From contig NZ_CABFMN010000082.1 in assembly GCF_901875635.1 (NCBI RefSeq), forward strand, positions 15,373-79,372: DNA of 64,000 bases, written 5' to 3'. The notes under the pieces are model-generated. The model saw only the letters and a program-made list of their open reading frames with translations, was not told the origin of the DNA and searched no databases. Position 1 is the stretch's first letter; every line of letters starts with the position of its first letter. Below are positions 55,965-64,000 of this stretch, piece after piece. The DNA comes from Xylophilus ampelinus. Its GTDB lineage: Bacteria > Pseudomonadota > Gammaproteobacteria > Burkholderiales > Burkholderiaceae_C. The position numbers were made by a program, and so were the translations under genes.

Positions 55965-56654
55965 CTATTTGCCGGCGCCCAGGGTTCCGTCGCCCAGTTG
56001 CCGTGCATACACGGCCAGCACGATGCGCTCCGAATGCACCAGGTAGTCGTTCAGCGCCGAGGACGCCCGGGCAAAGTCGCCGGACTCGGCCAGTTCCAGG
56101 ATGCTCCGGTTCATGTCCACGTAGGGCGCGTGCAGAAACTCCGGGTCGCGCAGCAGCCCGAAGGCCAGACGCAGTTCGGCCAGCACCTGCTCGAACAGCA
56201 GGTTCAGCCTCTCGCTGTCCGCCAACTGCACGATGCCCATGTGGAAGGCCATGTTGGCGGTGCCCACGCCCAGCCAGTCGCCGGCCTCCCGCGCGCGCAA
56301 CGCCGCGTCGACCGCTTCGCGCATGCGCTTCTTGGCCGGGTGCCGCGGGTAGGCCTGGGCCAGGGCCTGGCACTCGATCAAACGCCGCACACGGTAGATG
56401 TCGATGATGGCCGCGATGCTCGGCACCGACACGAACACGCCCCGGTTGGGTTCGTGGCGCAGCAGGCCGTCCTTGGTCAGCACGCGGAACACCTCGCGCA
56501 ACGTATTGCGCGAGATGCCCAGGTGATCGCTCAGTGTCTGCTCGGACAGCCGCTGGCCGGGCTGGAACTCGCCCGCAGTGATCTTCTGGCGCAATTGTTC
56601 GGCCACGCGCTCACTCAGCGGTGGGGCGGGCAGGTCGGCAGTGGAAGCAGTCAT
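55965..56654 (-). CDS. GntR/FadR-family regulator
   Basis: 229 residues. GntR winged helix-turn-helix (LRQKITAGEFQPGQRLSEQTLSDHLGISRNTLREVFRVLTKDGLLRHEPNRGVFV) and an FCD effector domain (YRVRRLIECQALAQA, FHMGIVQLADSERL) as in FadR/GntR regulators of acid catabolism. Divergent from the liv-type transporter and DUF1445/PxpA operon and thus its probable regulator. ATG at 56654. Confidence 0.9.
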   Translation of the reverse strand: MTASTADLPAPPLSERVAEQLRQKITAGEFQPGQRLSEQTLSDHLGISRNTLREVFRVLTKDGLLRHEPNRGVFVSVPSIAAIIDIYRVRRLIECQALAQAYPRHPAKKRMREAVDAALRAREAGDWLGVGTANMAFHMGIVQLADSERLNLLFEQVLAELRLAFGLLRDPEFLHAPYVDMNRSILELAESGDFARASSALNDYLVHSERIVLAVYARQLGDGTLGAGK

Positions 56655-56766
56655 GGAGGGTCCGTGTGGCCGGTTTGTAGCAGATTGCCTGCCGCGGCTC
56701 CGACGCACCACGGCGACCCGAATGCGCACCGGTGCAGGGCAAACCCCAAACGTTCATGCGCCAATA

Positions 56767-56777
56767 TTGTTCAACAA
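56767..56777. promoter_or_regulatory. putative GntR operator
   Basis: TTGTTCAACAA palindrome, followed by further TTGTT(GA) copies at about 56783, 56790 and 56810, in the 260-base gap between the GntR gene and the transporter operon. Confidence 0.5.
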
Positions 56778-56914
56778 TTTATTGTTATTTGTTGATCTGA
56801 AAGACTTCTGTTGTTGATTCATGGCATGCGTTTTGCATGACCAGACTGTCCAACCTGTCGCCGCCGACGCGGCGCCGCCACCCCGATACCGATCCACTTT
56901 TTGAGGAGTTGCTG

Positions 56915-58162
56915 ATGAACCGCAGAGAAATCCTGATGCAGATGGCCAGCCTGAGCGCCCTGGCGATGGCCGCGTCGCCCAGCTGGGCCGCCGATGACGA
57001 CATCGTGGTGGGGGCCATCTACCCCATGAGCGGGCCCAATGCCCAGGTGGGCGTGGATGCGCGCCACGCCATCGACACGGCGCTGCAGATCATCAACACC
57101 CCCACGCAGGTCGATCTGCCGGGTGCCGCCGCTGCCGGCATCGCCAGCCTGGGCAACCGCAAGCTGCGCGTCGTCTACGCCGACCACCAGGCCGACCCGC
57201 AGAAGGGCCGCGCCGAGGCCGAGCGCCTCATCACGCAGGAGAAGGCCGTGGCCATCATCGGCTGCTTCCACTCCTCGGTGGCCGCCACTGTCGGCACCAC
57301 TTGCGAGCGCTACGGCGTGCCCTTCGTGTGCGCGGATTCGTCCTCGCCCAGCCTGCACCGCCGCAACCTCAAGATGTTCTTCCGCCCGGCCGCGCACGAC
57401 GAGATGTTCTCCGAGGCCATGTTCGACTTCATGGACCTGCAGAAGAAACAGGGCAAGAAGGTCGAGACGGTGGCCCTGTTCTTCGAGGACACCATCTTCG
57501 GCACCGACTCGTCCACCGTGCAGCGCAAGCTGGCCGCGGAGCGCGGCTACAAGGTGGCGGCGGACGTGAAGTTCCGCGCCAACTCGCCCTCGCTGTCGGC
57601 CGAGGTGCAGCAGCTCAAGTCCGCCAATGCCGACGTGCTGCTGCCCTCCTGCTACACCACCGACGTCATCCTGCTGATGAACACCTGCACGCAGCTGGGC
57701 TACAAGCCGCGCAACATCGTGGCGCAGGCCGCCGGCTTCGTGGAAAAGGCCGCCCTCGACGTGGTAGGCGACAGGCTGCAGGGCATGATCACCCGCGCCA
57801 GCTTCGCGCTGGACACCGCCGGCAAGCGCCCGTCCATCGCCTTCGTCGACGCCGCCTTCAAGGCCCGCGCGGGCCGCGACCTGAATGACGCCAGCTCGCG
57901 CCAGTTCATGGCCGCCATCGTGCTGGCCGACGCGCTGCAGCGCGCCGGCTCCACCGACGGCGAGAAGCTGCGCGCGGCACTGGCCGCCACCGACATCCCC
58001 GGCGACAAGACCATCATGCCGTGGTCGCGCGTCAAGTTCGACGCCAGCGGCCAGAACACCTTCGCCAGCCCGGTGCTGCAGCAGTTCAAGGGCACGGGCT
58101 TCGTCACCATCTTCCCCACGGCGGTGGCCATGGCCCAGCCCGTGTGGCCGATGAACGGCTGA
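56915..58162 (+). CDS. branched-chain-type ABC transporter substrate-binding protein
   Basis: 415 residues. Tat-like start NRREILMQMASLSALAMAA with cut near SWA-ADDDIV, then a type I periplasmic binding fold (VVGAIYPMSGPNAQVGVDARHAIDTALQIIN). First gene of the operon with two permeases and two ATPases; binds the ligand for uptake. Ligand is unknown; neighbours suggest a glutamate- or 5-oxoproline-like compound. ATG at 56915 has GAGGAG before it. Confidence 0.92.
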   Translation: MNRREILMQMASLSALAMAASPSWAADDDIVVGAIYPMSGPNAQVGVDARHAIDTALQIINTPTQVDLPGAAAAGIASLGNRKLRVVYADHQADPQKGRAEAERLITQEKAVAIIGCFHSSVAATVGTTCERYGVPFVCADSSSPSLHRRNLKMFFRPAAHDEMFSEAMFDFMDLQKKQGKKVETVALFFEDTIFGTDSSTVQRKLAAERGYKVAADVKFRANSPSLSAEVQQLKSANADVLLPSCYTTDVILLMNTCTQLGYKPRNIVAQAAGFVEKAALDVVGDRLQGMITRASFALDTAGKRPSIAFVDAAFKARAGRDLNDASSRQFMAAIVLADALQRAGSTDGEKLRAALAATDIPGDKTIMPWSRVKFDASGQNTFASPVLQQFKGTGFVTIFPTAVAMAQPVWPMNG

Positions 58163-58176
58163 GCCGGGATCGACGA

Positions 58177-59055
58177 ATGAACGCGCAAGCAATCGCGCAG
58201 GTGCTCGCCAGCGGCGTGCTGATGGGGCTCATGTATGCCCTCATCGCCGTCGGGCTGTCGCTCATCTTCGGGCTGATGGACGTCGTGAACTTCGCCCACG
58301 GCGAGTTCCTGATGATGGGCATGTACCTCACCTTCGGCCTGGCCGTGGGCCTGCACCTGGACCCGCTCATCGGCATGCCGATCGTGGGCGCGGTGCTGTT
58401 CATGGCGGGCGTGCTGGTGTACCTGCTGATCGTGCGCCATGCCATGCGCGCCAAGGCCAACGTGGGCATGGTGCAGATCTTCTCCACCTTCGGCCTGGGC
58501 ACGCTGATGCAGGGCCTGGCCCAGTACTTCTTCACGCCCGACTACCGCCAGATCAGCGACAGCTGGCTGGCCAACAAGACGGTGGAGATCGGCGGCGTCT
58601 TCCTGCCGCAGCCGCAGATCGCCGGCGCGGTGGTTTCGCTGCTGGCCTTCGGCGGGCTGTACCTGCTGATGTCGCGCACCGACTTCGGCCGCGCGCTGGA
58701 AGCCACACGAGAGGACCAGGGCGCCGTGGCGCTGGTGGGCATCGACCGCAACCGCGTCTTCGCCCTGGGCTGGGGCCTGGGCCTGGCGATGGTGGGCGTG
58801 GCCGGCGCCATGCTGGCCAACTTCTATTACATCCATCCGCAGGTGGGCGGCGCCTTCAGCGGCATCGCCTACGTCGTCGTCGCCCTGGGTGGCTTCGGCA
58901 GCGTGTTCGGCGCGCTGGTGGGCGGCGTGGTGGTCGGCCTGGTCGAGGCCATGACCACGCTGGTGCTGCCCGCCTCGCTCAAGACCGTGGGCGTGTATGC
59001 CCTGTACCTGCTGGTGGTCCTGCTGCGTCCCAGCGGCCTTTTCGGGAGACTCTGA
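58177..59055 (+). CDS. ABC transporter permease, LivH type
   Basis: 292 residues with about eight membrane helices; the signature MDVVNFAHGEFLMMGMYLTF is that of LivH-type permeases. Begins 15 bases after the binding protein gene and ends touching the next permease gene (TGATG). Confidence 0.94.
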   Translation: MNAQAIAQVLASGVLMGLMYALIAVGLSLIFGLMDVVNFAHGEFLMMGMYLTFGLAVGLHLDPLIGMPIVGAVLFMAGVLVYLLIVRHAMRAKANVGMVQIFSTFGLGTLMQGLAQYFFTPDYRQISDSWLANKTVEIGGVFLPQPQIAGAVVSLLAFGGLYLLMSRTDFGRALEATREDQGAVALVGIDRNRVFALGWGLGLAMVGVAGAMLANFYYIHPQVGGAFSGIAYVVVALGGFGSVFGALVGGVVVGLVEAMTTLVLPASLKTVGVYALYLLVVLLRPSGLFGRL

Positions 59056-60089
59056 TGACCGACGCAGCGATTGCTGTTCCCGCCGGCAGCGCGCCGGCCT
59101 CGGGTGCGCTGCAGGCCCATGCCGCGCAGCGGCGCCGCCAGTTGCTGACGGGCGCCGTCGTGCTGGCGCTGCTGGCCGCCGTGCCGCTGCTGGTGGGCGA
59201 TGCCTACCTGCGCAACATCCTGATCCTCACCCTCATGTACGCCGCGCTGGCGCAGGCCTGGAACATCCTGGGCGGCTACTGCGGCCAGATCTCGCTGGGC
59301 CATGCGCTGTACTTCGGTGCCGGGGCCTACGCCACCAGCGTGCTGTTCGTGAACTTCGGCGTGCTGCCCTGGTTCGGCATGGTGGCCGGCGCGGTGCTCG
59401 CTGCCGTGCTGGCGCTGCTGCTGGGCTGGCTGTGCTTTCGCCTGAAGGGCCACTACTTCGCCATCGCCACGCTGGTGATCGCCGAGATCGGCCTGCTGCT
59501 GGTGCACAACTGGGACTACGTGGGCGCCGCCATGGGCATCCAGTGGCCGCTGGGCCCCGACAGCTGGGCCACGCTGCAGTTCGCGCGCGACAAGGCGCCG
59601 TACTTCTACTTCGTGCTGGCCCTGTTCGCGTTGACCTGGCTGATCACCTTCTGGGTCGAGGGCTCGCGCTGGGGCTACTGGTGGCGCGCCGTCAAGGACA
59701 ACCCCGAGGCCAGCGAAAGCCTGGGCGTGACGGTGTTCCGCTCCAAGATGGCGGCCGCCGCCCTGTCGGCCAGCCTGACGGCGATCGCCGGTGGCTTCTA
59801 TGCGGCCTTCGTGGCCTACATCGACCCCGACAGCGTCATGCACTTCCGCTTCTCGCTGCTGATGGTGCTGCCGGTGGTGCTCGGCGGCATCGGCACCCTG
59901 TGGGGCCCGCTGCTGGGCGCGGTGATCCTGATCCCGCTGACCGAGGCCATCCGCAGCTACATGGGCGGCTCGGGCACCGGCACCGACCTGATCGTCTACG
60001 GCGCGCTCGTGATGGGCGTGGCCGTGCTCAAGCCCGAAGGCCTGATCGGCCTGTTCGGCGGCCTGCGCCGAAAGGCAGGTGCCGCATGA
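59055..60089 (+). CDS. ABC transporter permease, LivM type
   Basis: 344 residues, about ten membrane helices, with LAQAWNILGGYCGQISLGHALYFGAGAY of LivM proteins. The start ATG shares one base with the previous stop; its own stop overlaps the next ATG (ATGA). Confidence 0.94.
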   Translation: MTDAAIAVPAGSAPASGALQAHAAQRRRQLLTGAVVLALLAAVPLLVGDAYLRNILILTLMYAALAQAWNILGGYCGQISLGHALYFGAGAYATSVLFVNFGVLPWFGMVAGAVLAAVLALLLGWLCFRLKGHYFAIATLVIAEIGLLLVHNWDYVGAAMGIQWPLGPDSWATLQFARDKAPYFYFVLALFALTWLITFWVEGSRWGYWWRAVKDNPEASESLGVTVFRSKMAAAALSASLTAIAGGFYAAFVAYIDPDSVMHFRFSLLMVLPVVLGGIGTLWGPLLGAVILIPLTEAIRSYMGGSGTGTDLIVYGALVMGVAVLKPEGLIGLFGGLRRKAGAA

Positions 60090-60854
60090 CCGCCGCGACC
60101 GCTGTGCAACCGGCATCCGCGCCCGCAGGCGCCGCCGAGCGGCCCATCCTGCAGCTGACCGACATCTGGCAGCGCTTCGGCGGCCTGGTGGCCAATGCCG
60201 AAGTGACCTTCGACGTGCCCCGCGGCCAGATCCTCGGGCTGATCGGCCCCAATGGCGCGGGCAAGTCCACGCTGTTCGGCATCATCGCCGGCGCCCGCGC
60301 GCCGGTGCAGGGGCAGGTGGTGTTCGAGGGCCGCGACGTCACCCGGCTGGATGCGCCGGCGCGCTGCGCCCTGGGCATCGCCCGCACCTACCAGGTGCCG
60401 CGTTCCTTCGACAGCATGAGCGTGCTGGACAACGTGATGGTGGGCAGCTTCACGCGCCACAGCCGCGCCGCCGCCGCCCGCGAGGCCGCGCTCGAGGTGC
60501 TGGAGTTCACCGGCATCATCGGCCGCGCCGCGGCCCCGGCCGGCGACCTCACGCCGCCCGAGAAGCGCCGGCTCGAAGTGGCGCGCGCGCTGGCCACCGA
60601 GCCGCGCCTGCTGCTGCTGGACGAGGTGATGACCGGCCTCACGCCCAGCGAGGCCCGCAAGGGCGTCGAGCTCATCCGCCGCATCCGCGACCGCGGCATC
60701 ACCGTCATCATGGTCGAGCACGTGATGGAGATCGTCATGCCCCTGGTCGACCGGGCCATCGTGCTCAACCTCGGGCGCGTGCTCAGCCAGGGCGCGCCGC
60801 GCGACGTGGTGCGCGATCCGGCCGTCGTGGCCGCCTACCTCGGAGACCGCCACC

Positions 60855-60865
<11 letters not shown>
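60086..60865 (+). CDS. ABC transporter ATPase, LivG type
   Basis: 259 residues. Walker [16 protein letters not shown], Walker B LLLLDEVMTGL, H-loop VIMVEHVM. The signature region is degenerate: LTPPEKRRLEVARAL in place of LSGGQ, a LivG trait (LSxxxxR in relatives). Overlaps both neighbours. Confidence 0.94.
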
Positions 60866-61562
<697 letters not shown>

Positions 61563-61570
61563 GGACGGCC

Positions 61571-62365
61571 ATGTCGCTTCCCCACATCTGGCAAGAGCCC
61601 GGCGACCTGCGCCAGGCGATCCGCCGCAAGGAATTCCGCGGCCACACCGCCGGCCAGGCGCCCGGCTACGCCCAGGGCAACCTGGCCATCCTGCCGCGCG
61701 CCTACGCCGACGAGTTCCTGCGCTTCTGCCGACTCAATCCCAAGGCCTGCCCCGTGATCGGCATGACCGAGCCGGGCGATCCGCGCGTGCCCGAACTGGG
61801 CGCCGACATCGACCTGCGCCACGACGTGCCTGCCTACTGCGTCTTCCGCGACGGCGAACTGGTGGAGGAAGTCGCCGATCTGGGCGGCCTCTGGCAGGAC
61901 GACCTGGTCGGCTTCGTGCTGGGCTGCTCGCTGTCCTTTGAGGCAGCACTGCTCGACGCCCGCGTGCCGGTGCGCCACATCGAGGACGACCACCCGGTGC
62001 CCATGTACGACACCAGCCTGCCCAACGGCAGCGCCGGCCGCTTCGGCGGCACCATGGTCGTCAGCATGCGGCCGATGACGCCGGCGCAGGCCATCCGCGC
62101 CATCCAGGTCACCTCGCGCTTTCCGGCGGTGCACGGCGCGCCGGTGCACTTCGGCGACCCGGCCGCCATCGGCATCGCCGACCTGGCGCGACCCGGCTAC
62201 GGCGCGCCGTCCGAGATGCGCGAGGGCGAGATCCCCGTCTTCTGGGCCTGCGGCGTGACGCCGCAGCAGGCCATCCGCGTGGCGCGGCCGCCGCTGGCCA
62301 TCACGCACAAGCCGGGCTACATGCTCGTGGCCGACGTGCGCAACAGCGAACTCGCGGCCTTCTGA
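61571..62365 (+). CDS. DUF1445 putative hydro-lyase / D-glutamate cyclase-like protein (A)
   Basis: 264 residues. Full-length DUF1445 (YcsI/putative hydro-lyase) with [53 protein letters not shown] and [12 protein letters not shown]. Vertebrate relatives are D-glutamate cyclases, turning D-glutamate into 5-oxo-D-proline. ATG at 61571 with GAGGA before it; a GTG at 61559 overlaps the LivF stop. Next to PxpA and a second DUF1445 gene. Confidence 0.88.
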   Translation: MSLPHIWQEPGDLRQAIRRKEFRGHTAGQAPGYAQGNLAILPRAYADEFLRFCRLNPKACPVIGMTEPGDPRVPELGADIDLRHDVPAYCVFRDGELVEEVADLGGLWQDDLVGFVLGCSLSFEAALLDARVPVRHIEDDHPVPMYDTSLPNGSAGRFGGTMVVSMRPMTPAQAIRAIQVTSRFPAVHGAPVHFGDPAAIGIADLARPGYGAPSEMREGEIPVFWACGVTPQQAIRVARPPLAITHKPGYMLVADVRNSELAAF

Positions 62366-62378
62366 CCGCGCACCTGCC

Positions 62379-63134
62379 ATGAACATCGACCTCAACAGCG
62401 ACCTCGGCGAAAGCCTGGGCGCCTGGCGCATGGGCGACGACGACGCCATGCTCGACATCGTGACCAGCGCCAACGTGGCCTGCGGCTTTCACGCGGGCGA
62501 CCCGGCCGGCATCCTCGCCACGCTGAAGGCGGCGGCCGCGCGCGGCGTGGCCGTCGGCGCGCACGTGGCCTACCCCGACCTGGTCGGCTTCGGGCGGCGC
62601 GCGATGGACATCGCCAGCGCCGACCTCGTAGCCGGCGTGATCTACCAGATCGGCGCCCTGCGCAGCCTGGCCGCCACCGCCGGTGCACGCGTGCGCTACG
62701 TCAAGCCGCACGGCGCGCTCTACAACACCATCGCGCACGATGCGCGGCAGGCGCGCGACGTGATCGCCGCCATCCGCGGCGCCGATCCCGAGCTGGCGCT
62801 GGTCGCGCTGGCCGGCTCGCCCCTGGTCGGCTGGGCGCGCGAGGCGGGCCTGCGCGTGGTGTCCGAAGCCTTTGCCGACCGCGCATACACCGCCCAGGGC
62901 ACGCTGGTGCCGCGCGGCCAGCCCGGCGCGGTGCTGCACGACCCGGCGCAGGTGGCTGCCCGCATGCTGCGCCTAGTGCGCGAGGGCGTGGTCGAGGCCG
63001 TCGACGGCAGCCTCACGCGGGTCGAGGCCGAGTCGATCTGCGTGCACGGCGACAGCGCCGGCGCGGTCGCGATGGCGGCCGAACTGCGGCGCGTGCTGCA
63101 CGACGCCGGCGTCGGGCTGCGTGCCTTCGCCTGA
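62379..63134 (+). CDS. pxpA: 5-oxoprolinase subunit A (LamB/YcsF family)
   Basis: 251 residues. Conserved [14 protein letters not shown] start, [24 protein letters not shown] and [15 protein letters not shown], the LamB/YcsF metal-site motifs. With PxpB and PxpC it hydrolyses 5-oxoproline to glutamate using ATP; those subunits are not in the window and may follow to the right or lie elsewhere. Starts 13 bases after DUF1445 copy A. Confidence 0.95.
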   Translation: MNIDLNSDLGESLGAWRMGDDDAMLDIVTSANVACGFHAGDPAGILATLKAAAARGVAVGAHVAYPDLVGFGRRAMDIASADLVAGVIYQIGALRSLAATAGARVRYVKPHGALYNTIAHDARQARDVIAAIRGADPELALVALAGSPLVGWAREAGLRVVSEAFADRAYTAQGTLVPRGQPGAVLHDPAQVAARMLRLVREGVVEAVDGSLTRVEAESICVHGDSAGAVAMAAELRRVLHDAGVGLRAFA

Positions 63135-63183
63135 ACCCGCGGGTGCGCGCCGGCCCGAATCCGTCTTCCGAGGAACCCGTTCC

Positions 63184-63999
63184 ATGAGCTTCCCGCTTTC
63201 CCCCGCCGCGGCGCGCGCGCACGCGGTCCAGGCCGCCCGTGCCGCGCGCGAGGCCTACCGGGCCGGCCGCGCCGAACCCACCGCCGGCGTGGCACCGGGC
63301 ATGACGCAGGCCAACATGATCGCGCTGCCGCGCGACTGGGCCTGGGACTTCCTGCTCTATGCACAGCGCAACCCCAAGCCCTGCCCGGTGCTCGACGTGA
63401 TCGAGGCCGGCCAGCACCGCACCGTGCTGGCCGAGGGCGCGGACGTGCGCACCGACATCCCCCGCTACCGCGTCTGGCGCGACGGCCGGCTGGCCGAGGA
63501 AGTGGCCGACGCCACCGCGCTGTGGGCCGAGCATCCCGACCTGGTCACCTTCCTCATCGGCTGCAGCTTCACCTTCGAGACGCCGCTGCAGGACGCCGGC
63601 ATCGAGGTGCGCCACATCACGCAAGGCTGCAACGTGCCCATGTACCGCACCGCGCGCGCATGCCGGCCGGCGGGCCGCCTGCACGGCGAGCTGGTGGTGT
63701 CGATGCGGCCGATCCCCGCCCACCGCGTGGCCGACGCGGTCGCCATCTCGGCGCGCTTTCCGTCGGTGCACGGCGCGCCGGTGCACGTGGGCGACCCGCA
63801 GGCGCTGGGCATCTCCGACCTGGGCCGGCCCGACTTCGGCGACCCGGTGCGCATCGAGACCGGCGAGGTGCCGGTGTTCTGGGCCTGCGGCGTCACGCCG
63901 CAGGCCGCTGTGATGGCCTCGGGCGTGCCCTTCGCCGTGACCCACGCACCGGGCTACATGTTCATCACCGACGTGCCGGACAGCACGTACCACGTATGA
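63184..63999 (+). CDS. DUF1445 putative hydro-lyase / D-glutamate cyclase-like protein (B)
   Basis: 271 residues and complete, ending at the window edge. A second, diverged DUF1445 copy with [53 protein letters not shown] and [13 protein letters not shown]. It keeps the same conserved blocks as copy A with different surroundings, so it may act on a related substrate. Starts 49 bases after pxpA. Confidence 0.88.
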   Translation: MSFPLSPAAARAHAVQAARAAREAYRAGRAEPTAGVAPGMTQANMIALPRDWAWDFLLYAQRNPKPCPVLDVIEAGQHRTVLAEGADVRTDIPRYRVWRDGRLAEEVADATALWAEHPDLVTFLIGCSFTFETPLQDAGIEVRHITQGCNVPMYRTARACRPAGRLHGELVVSMRPIPAHRVADAVAISARFPSVHGAPVHVGDPQALGISDLGRPDFGDPVRIETGEVPVFWACGVTPQAAVMASGVPFAVTHAPGYMFITDVPDSTYHV

Positions 64000-64000
64000 G

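Overview
The window is GC-rich, densely coded DNA from a betaproteobacterium, most likely Burkholderiales family Comamonadaceae and Variovorax-like. This rests on gene content (a TetR-controlled paa operon, cydDCABX, glpR-glpK, two tRNA-processing genes in tandem), on protein character, and above all on scattered short palindromic repeats of a kind I associate with Comamonadaceae. No rRNA, tRNA, CRISPR, phage or insertion sequence was recognised. It reads as ordinary chromosome, not an island.

Layout. 1-7.2 kb (minus strand) is a phenylacetate catabolism operon, paaG-paaI-paaK-paaABCDE-TetR regulator, followed by the start of a periplasmic binding protein that runs off the left edge. A palindrome at 7273-7284 lies on its promoter, and a small plus-strand group (PaaY-like hexapeptide protein, EthD-like protein, cupin) diverges from it. 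9.0-16.2 kb holds a GbsR/MarR regulator convergent with the cytochrome bd operon cydDCABX. The regulator gene and the operon promoter carry near-identical palindromes, which suggests regulation of cytochrome bd by this regulator. 16.6-21.3 kb carries a nitronate monooxygenase, an acyl-CoA dehydrogenase and etfBA. 21.4-29.5 kb is envelope and general physiology: MscS channel, deacetylase, MoxR/DUF58/transglutaminase trio, MltB, HD-like protein. 29.5-34.3 kb is glycerol metabolism (glpD, glpR-glpK) with a phosphatase lipoprotein.

34.4-50 kb holds a membrane protein, a zinc-ribbon protein, a LysR/quinone-reductase pair, dnaE, a Phd/PIN toxin-antitoxin pair overlapping trhO, a pirin/DoxX/flavodoxin cluster under a divergent LysR gene, an FAD oxidoreductase, gluQ and trmB. 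50-55.5 kb has a broken TonB-like gene, a binding protein, a Crp/Fnr regulator divergent from an HD protein, a class II aldolase, and a LysR gene divergent from a VOC protein. 55.6-64 kb is a GntR regulator divergent from an operon for a branched-chain-type ABC transporter (binding protein, two permeases, two ATPases) with two DUF1445 proteins flanking PxpA. This suggests uptake and conversion of glutamate- or 5-oxoproline-like compounds.

The most unusual property is how often repeats have entered or bordered reading frames without breaking them. One repeat family encodes the signal peptide of MltB, part of a DUF58 protein, a segment of GluQ and the last residues of TrhO; a fragment ends the quinone reductase. 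Another repeat makes an in-frame insertion in GlpK, a third an N-terminal extension of TrmB, and a fourth supplies the stop codon of a LysR gene. Coordinates and motifs come from reading the sequence; no homology search was run.
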